Counted from the first letter of the stretch, positions 24,687-34,463 are shown. The stretch: 45,028 nt of DNA from Alphaproteobacteria bacterium (GCA_030424645.1 JAUHWP010000010.1:1-45028); one strand, 5' to 3'. Made by a program: numbers and translations. The notes: generated by a model from the sequence alone, not told the origin.

Positions 24687-26624
24687 ATGTTCACGAAAAT
24701 CCTGATTGCCAACCGGGGCGAGATCGCCTGCCGTGTCATTGACACCGCCCGCAAACTGGGTGTGGCCACGGTCGCGGTCTATTCCGACGCCGACGCCGCC
24801 GCGCGGCACGTGAAGATGGCGGATGAGGCGGTGCATATCGGCCCGCCGCAACCGGCGCAGTCCTATCTGCGGGGCGATGTGATCATCCAGGCGGCGCTGG
24901 ACACGGGCGCACAGGCGATCCATCCGGGCTATGGGTTCCTGTCCGAGAACCCGGATTTCGTCGAGGCGGTCGAAAAGGCCGGGCTGACCTTCATCGGCCC
25001 CTCGGCCGACGCGATCCGCGCGATGGGCCTTAAAGATGCAGCCAAAAAACTGATGGAAGAGGCCGGCGTCCCGGTCGTGCCCGGTTATCACGGGGACAAT
25101 CAGGATGCGGCCTTTCTGGCTGAACAGGCCGAGCAGATCGGCTATCCGGTTCTGATCAAGGCGGTCGCTGGGGGCGGCGGCAAGGGGATGCGTCGCGTGG
25201 ACGATCCCAAGGACTTCGCCGATGCGCTGGCCTCGGCGCAGGGCGAGGCACAGACGGCCTTTGGCAACCCCGATGTGTTGATCGAGAAATATGTCCTCTC
25301 CCCCCGTCATATCGAGGTGCAGGTGTTCGGCGACGGAACGAAAGCGGTGCATCTCTTTGAACGCGACTGCTCGTTGCAACGCCGCCACCAGAAGGTGATC
25401 GAAGAAGCCCCCGCGCCGGGGATGACGGAAGAGGTCCGCGAGGCGATGGGCCAGGCGGGTGTGCGCGCCGCCGAGGCGATCGGATACAAGGGCGCGGGCA
25501 CGGTCGAGTTCATCGTCGACGGCGCGGACGGGCTGCGCACGGACGGGTTCTGGTTCATGGAGATGAACACCCGGCTTCAGGTGGAACACCCCGTTACAGA
25601 AGCCATCACCGGCGTCGATCTGGTGGAATGGCAGCTGCGGGTGGCCTCGGGCGAGGGGTTGCCCAAGCAGCAGGACGAATTGTCCATCACCGGCCACTCC
25701 TTCGAGGCGCGGCTTTATGCCGAGGATGTGCCCAAGGGCTTCCTGCCCGCCACCGGCACGCTGACCCATTTGAAGTTCCCTGAAGGCGCGCGGGCCGATA
25801 CCGGCGTGCGGGCAGGCGACACGATCAGCCCGTTCTATGACCCGATGATTGCCAAGATCACCGTTCATGCCGGGTCGCGGGCCGCGGCGCTTCGGCAAAT
25901 GTCATCGGCCCTGACCCATACCGAGGTTGCGGGGTCGGTCACGAACCTGGCGTTCCTTGGCGCGCTGACCCGTCACGCGGGGTTCGCTGCGGGGGATGTG
26001 GATACCGGCCTGATCGAGCGCGATCTTGAAACGCTGACCGCCGATCCCGGTCCAACCATGGCCGATATCGGGGCGGCGGCGCTGTGTGCCTTGGGGCTGC
26101 TCAAGCGCGAAGGCTCGGGCTTTACTCTGTGGGGCGGGTTGAACCATTTCGTGACGCTGACCCATGCGGACGATGTCTATGATGTGGTGGTGACGTCTTA
26201 TGGCGCGGACCGGCACGTGATCACGGTGGGTGAGGACAGCATCGAGGCCACCTGTCTGAACGGCCAGTGGAAAATGGGCGGCGACCGTGGCCCGCGTGTT
26301 GCCAAGGCGGGCAATGTCGTGACAGTCTTTGCGCAATCGGGGTTGGAGTTCCACGTGGTCGATCCGCTGGATCAGGACACAGGTGCGGGCGCCGGGGCAG
26401 GTGTGGTCGAAGCGCCGATGCCGGGGCTTGTGAAAGCGGTGTTCGCTAAGGCAGGACAAGAGGTCAGGCAGGGCGACCGGCTGGCCATTCTGGAGGCCAT
26501 GAAGATGGAACACAGCCTGACCGCCGCCCGCGACGGCGTCGTGGCCGAGGTTCTGTGCGCCGATGGCGATCAGGTCGAAGCCGGGGCGCCGCTTGTGCGG
26601 CTTGAGGAAGAAGAGGAAAGCTGA
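24687..26624 (+). CDS. mccA: 3-methylcrotonyl-CoA carboxylase, biotin-containing (alpha) subunit
   Basis: The 645-residue subunit carries biotin carboxylase and biotin carrier domains. The carboxylase part starts FTKILIANRGEIACRVIDTA and includes KAVAGGGGKGMRRVDDP (ATP-grasp glycine loop), ERDCSLQRRHQKVIEEAPAP and FMEMNTRLQVEHPVTE. The biotin site EAMKMEH has Lys606, forty residues from the C terminus as is usual. The ATG at 24687 follows AAAGGA; an in-frame start at 24609 would add residues outside the family and run through the hairpin repeat. The stop overlaps the start of the glutathione-transferase-like gene (TGATG). Confidence 0.97.
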   Translation: MFTKILIANRGEIACRVIDTARKLGVATVAVYSDADAAARHVKMADEAVHIGPPQPAQSYLRGDVIIQAALDTGAQAIHPGYGFLSENPDFVEAVEKAGLTFIGPSADAIRAMGLKDAAKKLMEEAGVPVVPGYHGDNQDAAFLAEQAEQIGYPVLIKAVAGGGGKGMRRVDDPKDFADALASAQGEAQTAFGNPDVLIEKYVLSPRHIEVQVFGDGTKAVHLFERDCSLQRRHQKVIEEAPAPGMTEEVREAMGQAGVRAAEAIGYKGAGTVEFIVDGADGLRTDGFWFMEMNTRLQVEHPVTEAITGVDLVEWQLRVASGEGLPKQQDELSITGHSFEARLYAEDVPKGFLPATGTLTHLKFPEGARADTGVRAGDTISPFYDPMIAKITVHAGSRAAALRQMSSALTHTEVAGSVTNLAFLGALTRHAGFAAGDVDTGLIERDLETLTADPGPTMADIGAAALCALGLLKREGSGFTLWGGLNHFVTLTHADDVYDVVVTSYGADRHVITVGEDSIEATCLNGQWKMGGDRGPRVAKAGNVVTVFAQSGLEFHVVDPLDQDTGAGAGAGVVEAPMPGLVKAVFAKAGQEVRQGDRLAILEAMKMEHSLTAARDGVVAEVLCADGDQVEAGAPLVRLEEEEES

Positions 26625-27301
26625 TGACCTTCCGCCTGCATCACGTGCAATATGCCCGCTCGATCCGGGTGCTGTGGCTGATCGAGGAAATCGGGCTTGA
26701 GGAAAAGCTGGGCCGCACGCTTGAGGTGGTGGAATACCAGATCGGGTCGAAACAGATGTATGAGGGCGAGCTGCCCGAGGTTTCGCCTGCGTCCCGCGTC
26801 CCGGCCCTGGAAATCGGCCAAAAGCGGATCAGCGAAAGCGGTGCCATCATCCAGTATCTGATCGAGGAGTTTGCGCCTGAGCTGGGCGTCGATCCCGGCG
26901 GGGCCGAGCGGACGGATTATTTGCAATGGATCCATTACGCCGAAACCATGGCCAGCCTGATCGAGCAGTTGAACCTGCAAATGATCTTCCTGCGCCCGCC
27001 CGCCAAACCCAGCCCGATTGTGATCAAGCTGAACGTGGCGCGGCTGCGGCACACGCTGCTGGGGCTTGAGGCGCGGCTTGAGGGACGTGACTGGCTGCTG
27101 GATCGTGGCTTCTCGGGTGCCGATATCATGCTGGGCTTCAACCTGTTCGCCGCCCCCTATTACGTGAAGCTGGACGAGTTCCCGAACATCCTGGCCTACA
27201 AGGCGCGGGTCGAGGCGATGCCGTCCTATCAGCGTGTGGTCGAGCGTGAGGGCGCGCAACGGTTTTACGCGCAGGATTTCTATCCGGTTCCCGAGGAGTA
27301 A
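26624..27301 (+). CDS. Glutathione S-transferase family protein
   Basis: This 225-residue protein has an N-terminal thioredoxin-fold domain (about 1-80), including VSPASRVPALEIGQKRISES, where cis-Pro and the glutamate/serine pair that bind glutathione lie, and a C-terminal helical domain ending around FPNILAYKARVEAMPSYQRV. The overall pattern is that of bacterial theta/beta-like GSTs. It is translationally coupled to mccA and followed six bases later by HMG-CoA lyase, so it is an integral member of the leucine operon. A role in handling reactive unsaturated acyl-CoA intermediates such as methylcrotonyl-CoA is conceivable but is inference only. Confidence 0.88.
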   Translation: MTFRLHHVQYARSIRVLWLIEEIGLEEKLGRTLEVVEYQIGSKQMYEGELPEVSPASRVPALEIGQKRISESGAIIQYLIEEFAPELGVDPGGAERTDYLQWIHYAETMASLIEQLNLQMIFLRPPAKPSPIVIKLNVARLRHTLLGLEARLEGRDWLLDRGFSGADIMLGFNLFAAPYYVKLDEFPNILAYKARVEAMPSYQRVVEREGAQRFYAQDFYPVPEE

Positions 27302-27306
27302 GCCCG

Positions 27307-28161
27307 ATGGAGTATGTCGAGATTTTCGAGGTCGGGCCGCGTGACGGGTTGCAGAACGAAAAACGCCAGATCCCGACCGCCGAAAAGATCGCGCTGGTCG
27401 ATCTTCTGTCCGGGGCCGGGTTCAAACGGATCGAGGTCGCGAGCTTCGTCAGCCCCAAATGGGTGCCGCAAATGGCGGATTCAGCCGATGTGCTGGCGGG
27501 GATCACACGCGCCAAGGGCGTGTCCTATGCCGCGCTGACACCGAACCTGCGTGGCTTCGAAGGCGCGGTCGCCGCCAAGGCGGACGAGATCGCGATCTTC
27601 GGCTCGGCGTCGGAAGGGTTTTCCAAGGCCAATATCAACTGCACCATCGCCGAAAGCCTTGAACGCTTTCAACCCGTGGCCGACGCTGCGAATGACGCCG
27701 GGATCATGATGCGCGGCTATATCTCCTGCGTGACGGATTGCCCGTTCGACGGGCCGACGTCGCCGGACAAGGTGGCGTGGGTGGCAGAGCAACTGATCGC
27801 GATGGGGTGCTATGAAATCTCGCTGGGGGATACGATCGGGCAGGCCACGCCCGAAACCATCGACGCGATGCTGGATGCGGTGCTTGGCGTTGCCGGGCCG
27901 GACATGTTTGCCGGGCACTATCACGACACGGCGGGCCGGGCCTGCGACAATATTGAAGCGTCGTTGAAAAAGGGTCTGCGGGTGTTCGATGCCGCGGTGG
28001 GCGGGTTGGGCGGATGCCCCTATGCCCCCGGCGCGCAAGGCAACGTGGCGACCGAGGCGGTGCATGACCGCGTGACCGCGCTGGGTTACACCACCGGGCT
28101 GGATCGTGACATTCTGGACAAGGCCGCTGACATGGCGCGGCAGATGCGGGCAGGGGACTGA
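27307..28161 (+). CDS. mvaB: Hydroxymethylglutaryl-CoA lyase
   Basis: The 284-residue TIM-barrel enzyme cleaves HMG-CoA to acetyl-CoA and acetoacetate, the last step of leucine degradation. It starts EIFEVGPRDGLQNEKRQIPT, with the metal-binding Asp in PRDGLQ, then IEVASFVSPKWVPQMADS, and shows FAGHYHDTAGRA with metal-binding His residues. The catalytic Cys237 lies in the signature GGLGGCPYAPGAQGNVATE. Length and motifs are fully normal for the enzyme. It is five bases after the GST-like gene and two bases before the hydratase gene. Confidence 0.97.
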   Translation: MEYVEIFEVGPRDGLQNEKRQIPTAEKIALVDLLSGAGFKRIEVASFVSPKWVPQMADSADVLAGITRAKGVSYAALTPNLRGFEGAVAAKADEIAIFGSASEGFSKANINCTIAESLERFQPVADAANDAGIMMRGYISCVTDCPFDGPTSPDKVAWVAEQLIAMGCYEISLGDTIGQATPETIDAMLDAVLGVAGPDMFAGHYHDTAGRACDNIEASLKKGLRVFDAAVGGLGGCPYAPGAQGNVATEAVHDRVTALGYTTGLDRDILDKAADMARQMRAGD

Positions 28162-28163
28162 TT

Positions 28164-28946
28164 GTGGGTTACGAGACGATTTCCATCACGACAGATGAAC
28201 GCGGTGTTGCGACGCTGCTTCTGGATCGCGCGGACAAGCACAACGCCATGTCGGCCACGATGATCGAGGAATTGACCGATGCGGCCCACGCGCTGGGTAA
28301 GGATGACGCCGTGCGTGTCGTGGTTCTGACCGGGGCGGGCAAAAGCTTTTGTGCTGGCGGTGATTTGCGGTGGATGCAGGACCAGATGGCGGCGGACCCG
28401 GTGACGCGCGGGGTCGAGGCCAAGAAACTGGCGATGATGCTGAATGCGTTGAATGAAATGCCCAAACCGTTGATTGCCCGCGTGCAGGGGCAGGCGTTCG
28501 GTGGTGGCGTCGGCATGGCCTCGGTATCGGATGTGTCCATCGGTGTGACCGGAGTGAAGTTCGGTCTGACGGAAACCCGTCTGGGCTTGATCCCCGCCAC
28601 CATCGGCCCTTACGTGCTGGCCCGTCTGGGTGAAGCCATGGCGCGGCGCGTGTTCATGTCGGCGCGGATCTTTGATGCGGATGAGGCGGTGACGCTGGGC
28701 CTGTTGGCCAAGGCTGTCGCGCCCGAGGATCTGGATGCCGCCGTCGAGGCCGAGGTGGTGCCCTATCTGAGCGTCGCCCCCGGTGCGGTGGCCGAGGCCA
28801 AGGAGCTGGCCCGCCGTCTTGGCCCGCCGATCACCGAAGCGATCATTGACGAGACCATCGCCGGGCTGGTCGCCCGCTGGGAAAGTGCCGAAGCACAGGA
28901 AGGCATCGCCGCCTTCTTCGACAAGCGCAAACCCGGTTGGGCGTGA
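28164..28946 (+). CDS. liuC: Enoyl-CoA hydratase/isomerase family protein, probable methylglutaconyl-CoA hydratase
   Basis: This 260-residue crotonase-fold protein has LTGAGKSFCAGGDLRWMQ and RVQGQAFGGGVGMASVSDVS, forming the CoA-ester oxyanion hole, and FGLTETRLGLIPATIGPYVL with the catalytic Glu region. Position in an operon with ivd, mccBA and HMG-CoA lyase makes it the hydratase that converts 3-methylglutaconyl-CoA to HMG-CoA; other crotonase activities cannot be excluded by sequence alone. The start is a GTG two bases after the lyase stop, with a GGGG purine tract upstream. With it every enzyme from isovaleryl-CoA to acetoacetate is present. Confidence 0.9.
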   Translation: MGYETISITTDERGVATLLLDRADKHNAMSATMIEELTDAAHALGKDDAVRVVVLTGAGKSFCAGGDLRWMQDQMAADPVTRGVEAKKLAMMLNALNEMPKPLIARVQGQAFGGGVGMASVSDVSIGVTGVKFGLTETRLGLIPATIGPYVLARLGEAMARRVFMSARIFDADEAVTLGLLAKAVAPEDLDAAVEAEVVPYLSVAPGAVAEAKELARRLGPPITEAIIDETIAGLVARWESAEAQEGIAAFFDKRKPGWA

Positions 28947-28963
28947 CCGGGCAGGGGTGAGCG

Positions 28964-29329
28964 ATGGTTGTCGCCGGATACATCTATGTCGCGCTGATCG
29001 TCGTCTTGATGCTGTTTCAGGCGTGCATGGCGGCCGGGGCGCCATGGGGACATCTGGCAAATGGTGGCTATTGGTCCGGGCGGCTGCCCGTGCCCATGCG
29101 GTTCGCCGCCGTGGGGCAGGGCGCGGTGCTGGGTCTGATGGGCTGGGCGATGGCAGCCCGCGCGGGGCTGGTCGCGGCGCTGCCGGGCTGGACCTTCTGG
29201 GCGGCCCTCACGGTGACCGCAATGACCTGTGTGGCGAACCTCGCCACCCCGTCACGGCCCGAGCGGATGCTTTGGGGGCCGGTGACGGTGCTTCTTGTCC
29301 TCTGCGGCCTTCGATTGGCATGGGGATAA
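28964..29329 (+). CDS. Small membrane protein of unknown function
   Basis: The 121-residue product has four probable membrane spans: about residues 3-24, 45-65, 72-92 and 101-119. Charged residues are few. I do not recognise a family. AGGGGTGAGCG precedes the ATG, 17 bases after the hydratase stop, so it is likely the last gene of the leucine operon. No signal for a catalytic site is seen. A short AACCC/GGGTT stem and a T-rich stretch follow its stop. Confidence 0.75.
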   Translation: MVVAGYIYVALIVVLMLFQACMAAGAPWGHLANGGYWSGRLPVPMRFAAVGQGAVLGLMGWAMAARAGLVAALPGWTFWAALTVTAMTCVANLATPSRPERMLWGPVTVLLVLCGLRLAWG

Positions 29330-29630
29330 CCCGACGGGGTTTCAAGCGGGTGAGTCTCTTTTTTTCCGGCCGGTTTTGGATGGCTTGTGCTGCACAACGG
29401 CAAAACGTGATGGTTTTTTGGTTAACAGGTGACGAAATTCTGCACCTGCAAAATTCTTAACCTGTGCCTGAACCCCTTGCAAACAACGGTATACAGACAG
29501 CCTGATCACCGGTTCTGCGCTCGCATTCACAAATCGGAATGCGATGTGCATTCGGTTGACCCTGCCAACCCGCGGCGGTAAACCGCTGATAGCTAGCGAC
29601 AGGCGGGTAAACCGTTCAAAGGAGCCACAC
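29330..29630 (+). promoter_or_regulatory. Upstream region of the nuo operon with repeated palindromes
   Basis: This is the only gene-free stretch of about 300 bases. It should contain the nuo promoter, and its left end may terminate the leucine operon (AACCC/GGGTT near 29330, T-run near 29358). GCATTC or its complement occurs three times in alternating orientation: 29523-29528, 29537-29542 and 29548-29553, so the middle copy can pair with either flank. CGGTAAACCG-like sites occur at 29577-29585 and 29606-29614, 29 bases apart (about three helical turns). TTGACC lies 17 bases before TAAACC as a weak promoter pair near 29555-29583. AAAGGAG at 29619-29624 is the nuoA ribosome-binding site. Confidence 0.4.
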
Positions 29631-29996
29631 GTGGAAGACCTTCTCAGAGAATATCTCCCCATTATCATTTTCCTCGGATTAGCGATTGTTATCGGTCTTG
29701 TTCTGATCCTTGCCGCCGTCGTGCTGGCGGTGCGCAATCCCGACCCCGAAAAACTCAGCGCCTATGAATGCGGTTTCAACGCCTTTGACGATGCGCGGAT
29801 GAAATTCGATGTCCGGTTCTATCTGGTGTCGATCCTGTTCATCATCTTCGATCTGGAAATCGCCTTCCTGTTCCCCTGGGCCGTGGCCTTCAAGGATGTG
29901 GGCATGGTCGGGTTCTGGTCGATGATGGTGTTCCTGGCCGTTCTGACGATCGGCTTTGCTTATGAGTGGAAGAAAGGGGCGCTGGAATGGGAGTGA
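29631..29996 (+). CDS. nuoA: NADH-quinone oxidoreductase subunit A
   Basis: NuoA is a membrane-arm subunit of complex I, here 121 residues with three spans. The conserved loop between spans 1 and 2 is seen as [17 protein letters not shown], with the family Cys in YECGF, and [19 protein letters not shown] begins span 2. The start is a GTG at 29631 preceded by a strong AAAGGAG; an upstream in-frame ATG at 29544 would add residues not found in the family and overlap the likely regulatory palindromes. The nuoB start overlaps its 3' end. Confidence 0.97.
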   Translation: MEDLLREYLPIIIFLGLAIVIGLVLILAAVVLAVRNPDPEKLSAYECGFNAFDDARMKFDVRFYLVSILFIIFDLEIAFLFPWAVAFKDVGMVGFWSMMVFLAVLTIGFAYEWKKGALEWE

Positions 29997-30520
29997 TGAC
30001 GGGACCAAACACCGCCGAAGGTGATCGCGAACACGCCACCCGGCTTCTGAATGATCAGCTGGCCGACAAGGGCTTTCTGCTGACCACCACCGATGACATC
30101 ATCAACTGGGCGCGCACCGGCTCGCTGCACTGGATGACCTTTGGTCTGGCCTGCTGTGCGGTTGAGATGATGCACGCCTCGATGCCGCGTTACGACCTTG
30201 AACGGTACGGTGTCGCGCCACGCGCCTCCCCGCGCCAGTCGGACGTGATGATCGTGGCCGGTACGCTGACCAACAAGATGGCGCCCGCGCTGCGCAAGGT
30301 TTATGACCAGATGCCCGATCCGCGCTATGTGATCTCGATGGGGTCCTGCGCGAATGGCGGTGGGTATTACCACTATTCCTATTCGGTGGTGCGGGGCTGT
30401 GACCGGATCGTGCCCGTGGACATCTATGTCCCCGGCTGTCCGCCGACCGCCGAAGCGCTGGTTTACGGCATTCTGCAACTGCAACGCAAAATCCGCCGCA
30501 CCGGCACGATTGTGAGGTAA
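29987..30520 (+). CDS. nuoB: NADH-quinone oxidoreductase subunit B
   Basis: NuoB is the peripheral-arm subunit that holds the terminal [4Fe-4S] cluster N2 next to the quinone site. It is 177 residues. The ligand motifs are [10 protein letters not shown] (adjacent Cys pair), [15 protein letters not shown] and [31 protein letters not shown] is also characteristic. The ATG at 29987 has AAAGGGG upstream; an ATG at 29996 overlapping the nuoA stop is an alternative. It ends three bases before nuoC. Confidence 0.97.
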   Translation: MGVMTGPNTAEGDREHATRLLNDQLADKGFLLTTTDDIINWARTGSLHWMTFGLACCAVEMMHASMPRYDLERYGVAPRASPRQSDVMIVAGTLTNKMAPALRKVYDQMPDPRYVISMGSCANGGGYYHYSYSVVRGCDRIVPVDIYVPGCPPTAEALVYGILQLQRKIRRTGTIVR

Positions 30521-30523
30521 GTG

Positions 30524-31135
30524 ATGAGTGACGCCCTGAACGAACTTGGCGCCCTGCTGGAAGCAAAGCGCACCGATTGCGTGCTGAACTGGGGCATCGC
30601 CTTTGGCGAACTGACAGTGAACGTGCCGCTGTCGGCCATCCCGGCCTTCATCGAGTTTCTGAAAACCGACAGCGCCTGCAAGTTCTCGACCCTGGTGGAT
30701 ATCACTGCGGTCGATTATCCGTCGCGGGAAGAACGCTTCGATGTCGTCTATCACTTCCTGTCGATGTACACGAACCAGCGCATCCGCGTGAAGGTCGCCA
30801 TCCGCGAAGACGACATGGTGCCGTCGATCACCGAGGTTCACCCCTCGGCCGGTTGGTTCGAACGCGAAGTGTTCGACATGTTCGGCATCCTGTTCTCGGG
30901 CCACCCGGACCTGCGCCGCATCCTGACCGACTATGGTTTCCGCGGCCATCCGCTGCGCAAGGATTTCCCGACCACGGGTTATACCGAAGTGCGCTATGAC
31001 GAGGTCGAGAAACGCGTGGTCTATGAACCCGTGTCGCTGACCCAGGAATACCGCCAGTTCGACTTCATGTCGCCGTGGGAAGGGGCCAACTACATCCTTC
31101 CGGGTGACGAGAAATCCGACGAGGCCAAAGGCTAA
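30524..31135 (+). CDS. nuoC: NADH-quinone oxidoreductase subunit C
   Basis: This is the 30-kDa-type subunit of complex I, 203 residues, separate from NuoD (not the fused NuoCD of enterics). The conserved signature runs [20 protein letters not shown], then [20 protein letters not shown]. The C-terminal [14 protein letters not shown] is a typical alphaproteobacterial tail. GAGGTAAG precedes the ATG at 30524; an in-frame GTG three bases upstream is less likely. Unusually, nuoD does not follow directly: a sulfotransferase-like gene lies between. Confidence 0.97.
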   Translation: MSDALNELGALLEAKRTDCVLNWGIAFGELTVNVPLSAIPAFIEFLKTDSACKFSTLVDITAVDYPSREERFDVVYHFLSMYTNQRIRVKVAIREDDMVPSITEVHPSAGWFEREVFDMFGILFSGHPDLRRILTDYGFRGHPLRKDFPTTGYTEVRYDEVEKRVVYEPVSLTQEYRQFDFMSPWEGANYILPGDEKSDEAKG

Positions 31136-31140
31136 GACGG

Positions 31141-31980
31141 ATGACAGGGCAAACCTTCATATTCTGCCTTGGGGCAACGAAAGCTGGCACAAGCTGGCTG
31201 TTCGATTACCTGTCGGGCCACCGGGAGTGTCATCTGCCGGCGATGAAGGAACTGCATTACTTCGACGCGTTGGAGCATGACACCGGCGCGTTTTACCGCA
31301 AGGAAGCGCAGGCGCGGCTGGACACGGCGCGGGCCGCCACCCCGACCGCATGGCAGAAACGCCTGATCGCCGATCTGGAGCGTTGGCTGGCGGTGTTCGA
31401 CGGCCAGACGCGCGACGATGCGGCCTATCTGCGTTATGTGCGCGAAGGCGGTGAGGCGGCGCGCGTGGTGGGTGACTTCACCCCGGCCTATGGGTTGCTC
31501 AAGGAAAAGACGCTGAAAACCATGGCGGCACTGACCGACAAGGTGCGGTTTGTCTATCTGATGCGCGACCCGGTGGATCGGATCTGGTCGAACATCCGCA
31601 TGATGGCGGGCAATGACGGCGCGGCGCTGGACGCCAAGGTCGATGGTGTGCTGAACGGCACGGCAGACAATATCCTTGATCGGTCGAACTACCGCCGCAC
31701 GCTGAACCGGCTGACCCGCGCGATCCCGCGCGACGCCTTGCATATCGAATTTTACGAACGGCTGTTCACGCCCGCCGCCATCGAACGTCTGTGCGCGTTT
31801 CTGGGGATCACCCCCCAGCCCGCATCGTTCGACCGCGTGGTGCATCAAAGCATGAAAGCCGACCTGCCCATGGGCCAACGCGCCCAGCTTCAGGCAGCCC
31901 TTAAACCGCAATACAATTTCGTCGAGAAGTTCATGGGAGAGCTTCCGCCGGAATGGACCCAGAAAATGGTGAGCGCATGA
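31141..31980 (+). CDS. Sulfotransferase-family protein inserted in the nuo operon
   Basis: This 279-residue protein has the two PAPS-binding marks of sulfotransferases: [20 protein letters not shown] at the N terminus (5'-phosphosulfate loop, with Lys14) and [19 protein letters not shown] (3'-phosphate region, Arg142 to Ser150). A probable C-terminal acceptor-side region includes [18 protein letters not shown]. It has no signal peptide or membrane span, so it should act in the cytoplasm. It begins five bases after nuoC, and nuoD starts on its stop codon, so it is translationally built into the operon. The acceptor is unknown. No PAPS-synthesis gene is in the window. Confidence 0.9.
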   Translation: MTGQTFIFCLGATKAGTSWLFDYLSGHRECHLPAMKELHYFDALEHDTGAFYRKEAQARLDTARAATPTAWQKRLIADLERWLAVFDGQTRDDAAYLRYVREGGEAARVVGDFTPAYGLLKEKTLKTMAALTDKVRFVYLMRDPVDRIWSNIRMMAGNDGAALDAKVDGVLNGTADNILDRSNYRRTLNRLTRAIPRDALHIEFYERLFTPAAIERLCAFLGITPQPASFDRVVHQSMKADLPMGQRAQLQAALKPQYNFVEKFMGELPPEWTQKMVSA

Positions 31981-33200
31981 TGGACGGATCCAAGGATTTC
32001 AACGACGCCCTGACCGGCGAACAGAAGATCCGCAATTTCAACATCAACTTCGGCCCGCAACACCCGGCGGCCCACGGCGTGCTGCGCATGGTGTTGGAGC
32101 TGGATGGCGAGATTGTCGAACGTGCCGACCCGCATATCGGCCTTTTGCATCGTGGCACCGAAAAGCTGATGGAAAGCCGGACCTACCTGCAAAACCTGCC
32201 GTATTTCGACCGGCTGGATTACGTGGCGCCGATGAACCAGGAACACGCCTGGTGTCTGGCCATCGAAAAGCTGTGCGGCGTTGAGGTTCCGCGCCGTGGA
32301 TCGCTGATCCGGGTGCTGTTTTCCGAGATTGGCCGTATCCTGAACCACCTTCTGAACATCACCACACAGGCAATGGACGTGGGCGCGCTGACCCCGCCGC
32401 TGTGGGGCTTTGAAGAGCGTGAGAAGCTGATGATCTTCTATGAACGCGCCTGCGGTGCCCGCCTGCACGCCAACTATTTCCGCCCCGGCGGCGTTCATCA
32501 GGATCTGCCGCCTGAACTGATCGACGATATCGAGACCTGGGCCAACGAGTTTCCCGCCAAGATCGACGATATTGACGGGCTGCTGACGGAAAACCGCATC
32601 TTCAAGCAACGGAATGCCGATATCGGCATCGTGACCGAAGAAGACATCCTGAACTGGGGCTTCTCGGGCGTGATGGTGCGCGGGTCGGGCTTTGCATGGG
32701 ACCTGCGGCGCGCGCAGCCATACGAGTGCTATGACGAGTTTGAATTCCAGATCCCCGTTGGCAAGAACGGTGATTGCTATGACCGCTATCTTGTCCGCAT
32801 GGAAGAGATGCGCCAGTCGCTGAAGATCATGCATCAGGCGATCGCGAAACTGCGCGCGCCGGACGGGCAGGGTGACGTGATGGCGCGTGGCAAGCTGTCG
32901 CCGCCGCCACGGGGCGAGATGAAACGCTCGATGGAAGCGCTGATCCACCATTTCAAGCTTTACACCGAAGGCTTCAAGGTGCCGGCAGGCGAGGTTTACG
33001 CCGCCGTCGAAGCGCCCAAAGGCGAGTTCGGCGTCTACCTGGTGGCCGACGGGACCAACCGGCCCTATCGCGCCAAGATTCGCGCGCCGGGGTATCTGCA
33101 CCTGCAAGCTATGGACCACGTGGCCGGTGGCCACCAACTGGCCGACGTCGCCGCCATCATCGGCACCATGGACGTCGTGTTTGGGGAGATCGACCGCTAA
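31980..33200 (+). CDS. nuoD: NADH-quinone oxidoreductase subunit D
   Basis: This is the 49-kDa-type subunit forming the quinone pocket with NuoB, 406 residues. Signatures are [19 protein letters not shown], with the quinone-site His, [38 protein letters not shown] and the C-terminal [12 protein letters not shown]. The ATG at 31980 overlaps the sulfotransferase stop (TGATG) and is six bases from GGTGAG; an ATG three bases earlier is possible. Family members in related bacteria also begin MDG. The stop shares a base with the nuoE ATG. Confidence 0.97.
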   Translation: MDGSKDFNDALTGEQKIRNFNINFGPQHPAAHGVLRMVLELDGEIVERADPHIGLLHRGTEKLMESRTYLQNLPYFDRLDYVAPMNQEHAWCLAIEKLCGVEVPRRGSLIRVLFSEIGRILNHLLNITTQAMDVGALTPPLWGFEEREKLMIFYERACGARLHANYFRPGGVHQDLPPELIDDIETWANEFPAKIDDIDGLLTENRIFKQRNADIGIVTEEDILNWGFSGVMVRGSGFAWDLRRAQPYECYDEFEFQIPVGKNGDCYDRYLVRMEEMRQSLKIMHQAIAKLRAPDGQGDVMARGKLSPPPRGEMKRSMEALIHHFKLYTEGFKVPAGEVYAAVEAPKGEFGVYLVADGTNRPYRAKIRAPGYLHLQAMDHVAGGHQLADVAAIIGTMDVVFGEIDR

Positions 33201-34345
33201 TGCTTCGCCGTTTGCATCATGAACAGCCCGAAAGCTTTGCTTTCACCCCCGCCAACCAGGCTTGGGCCGAAGGGCAGATTACGAAATATCCTGAGGGGCG
33301 TCAGGCCTCGGCGGTGATTCCGCTTCTGTGGCGGGCGCAGGAACAGGAAGGCTGGCTGACCAAGCCCGCGATCGAACATGTGGCCGATATGCTGGGCATG
33401 GCCGATATTCGCGTGCTGGAAGTCGCCTCGTTCTATTTCATGTTCCAATTGCAACCTGTTGGTTCGGTCGCGCATATCCAGATTTGCGGCACCACGTCCT
33501 GCATGATCTGCGGCGCGGAAGACCTGATCGCGGTGTGCCGCGAGAAGATCGCCGACAAACCGCATGTGGTGTCGGCTGATGGTAAGTTCAGCTGGGAAGA
33601 GGTCGAATGCCTGGGCGCCTGCACCAACGCGCCCATGGCCCAGATCGGCAAGGATTATTACGAGGATCTGACAGCGGAAAGCCTGTCGAACTTGCTGGAC
33701 GATCTGGCCGCGGGCAAGGTGCCGGTGCCGGGACCGCAGAACGGGCGCTATGCGTCCGAACCGCTGGCCGGGCTGACCAGCCTGAAGGAATATGACAGCG
33801 GCAAGACGCAGTATAATGCCAGCGCGCAACTGGCCACCGATATCGGTGATACGATCAAACGGATCGACGGCACCGAGGTGCCGCTTCTGACCCCGTGGCT
33901 GGGCAAGAACGCCACCAGCGGCAAGGCGAAACCGCCGAAGCCCGCCGTGGATCCGAAGCCCGCCAACAAGCAGAAACCTGCGCGCAAGGTGCCCGAGGAT
34001 GACAGCAAGAAGATTGCCAAACCCCCGGTGAAACCGGCCGCCAAGCCGGTTGAGGGCGCTGCCACCAAAAAACCGCGCACCATGAAGGCCCCCCGCAAGG
34101 CGGGTGCGGATGACCTGAAACTGCTGAAGGGCGTTGGCCCGAAGCTGGAAGGTGTCCTGAACGGCCTTGGCTTCTGGCATTTTGATCAGGTTGCCAAATG
34201 GGGCGCGGAAGAGATTGCCTGGGTTGACGATCAACTGTCCTTCAAGGGCCGGATTGAGCGCGACGGCTGGGTCGAGCAAGCCAAAATCCTTGCCGAAGGT
34301 GGTGACACCGAATTTTCGCGCAAGAACAAGAAGGGCGAGGTCTGA
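33200..34345 (+). CDS. nuoE: NADH-quinone oxidoreductase subunit E with C-terminal helix-hairpin-helix extension
   Basis: This is the 24-kDa-type subunit carrying the [2Fe-2S] cluster N1a. Ligands are Cys96 and Cys101 (QICGTTSCM) and Cys137 and Cys141 ([10 protein letters not shown]). At 381 residues it is roughly twice the core NuoE length of about 160-180. After a Lys/Pro/Ala-rich linker (about residues 236-289) comes a 92-residue domain containing [20 protein letters not shown], a helix-hairpin-helix core, then [20 protein letters not shown]. That domain is repeated at the C terminus of the next gene. Long NuoE proteins with such a domain occur in other alphaproteobacteria as far as I recall. 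The ATG overlaps the nuoD stop. Confidence 0.96.
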   Translation: MLRRLHHEQPESFAFTPANQAWAEGQITKYPEGRQASAVIPLLWRAQEQEGWLTKPAIEHVADMLGMADIRVLEVASFYFMFQLQPVGSVAHIQICGTTSCMICGAEDLIAVCREKIADKPHVVSADGKFSWEEVECLGACTNAPMAQIGKDYYEDLTAESLSNLLDDLAAGKVPVPGPQNGRYASEPLAGLTSLKEYDSGKTQYNASAQLATDIGDTIKRIDGTEVPLLTPWLGKNATSGKAKPPKPAVDPKPANKQKPARKVPEDDSKKIAKPPVKPAAKPVEGAATKKPRTMKAPRKAGADDLKLLKGVGPKLEGVLNGLGFWHFDQVAKWGAEEIAWVDDQLSFKGRIERDGWVEQAKILAEGGDTEFSRKNKKGEV

Positions 34346-34463
34346 CAGGCACCAGGTATGTTGACGGGTCGTATGGAAGATAAGCGTCTGACAAGGCAGA
34401 AAAATGCCAACGCATCCGTGCGACCTGTTTGTATGTCCACCATCAACAACAGGGATAGGGACA

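Noticed and set aside
34346-34463. A third copy of the nuo gap motif between nuoE and the HhH protein
   Set aside because: TGCCAACGC followed by GCGACC is only loosely similar and does not keep the TDG reading, so it is not counted.
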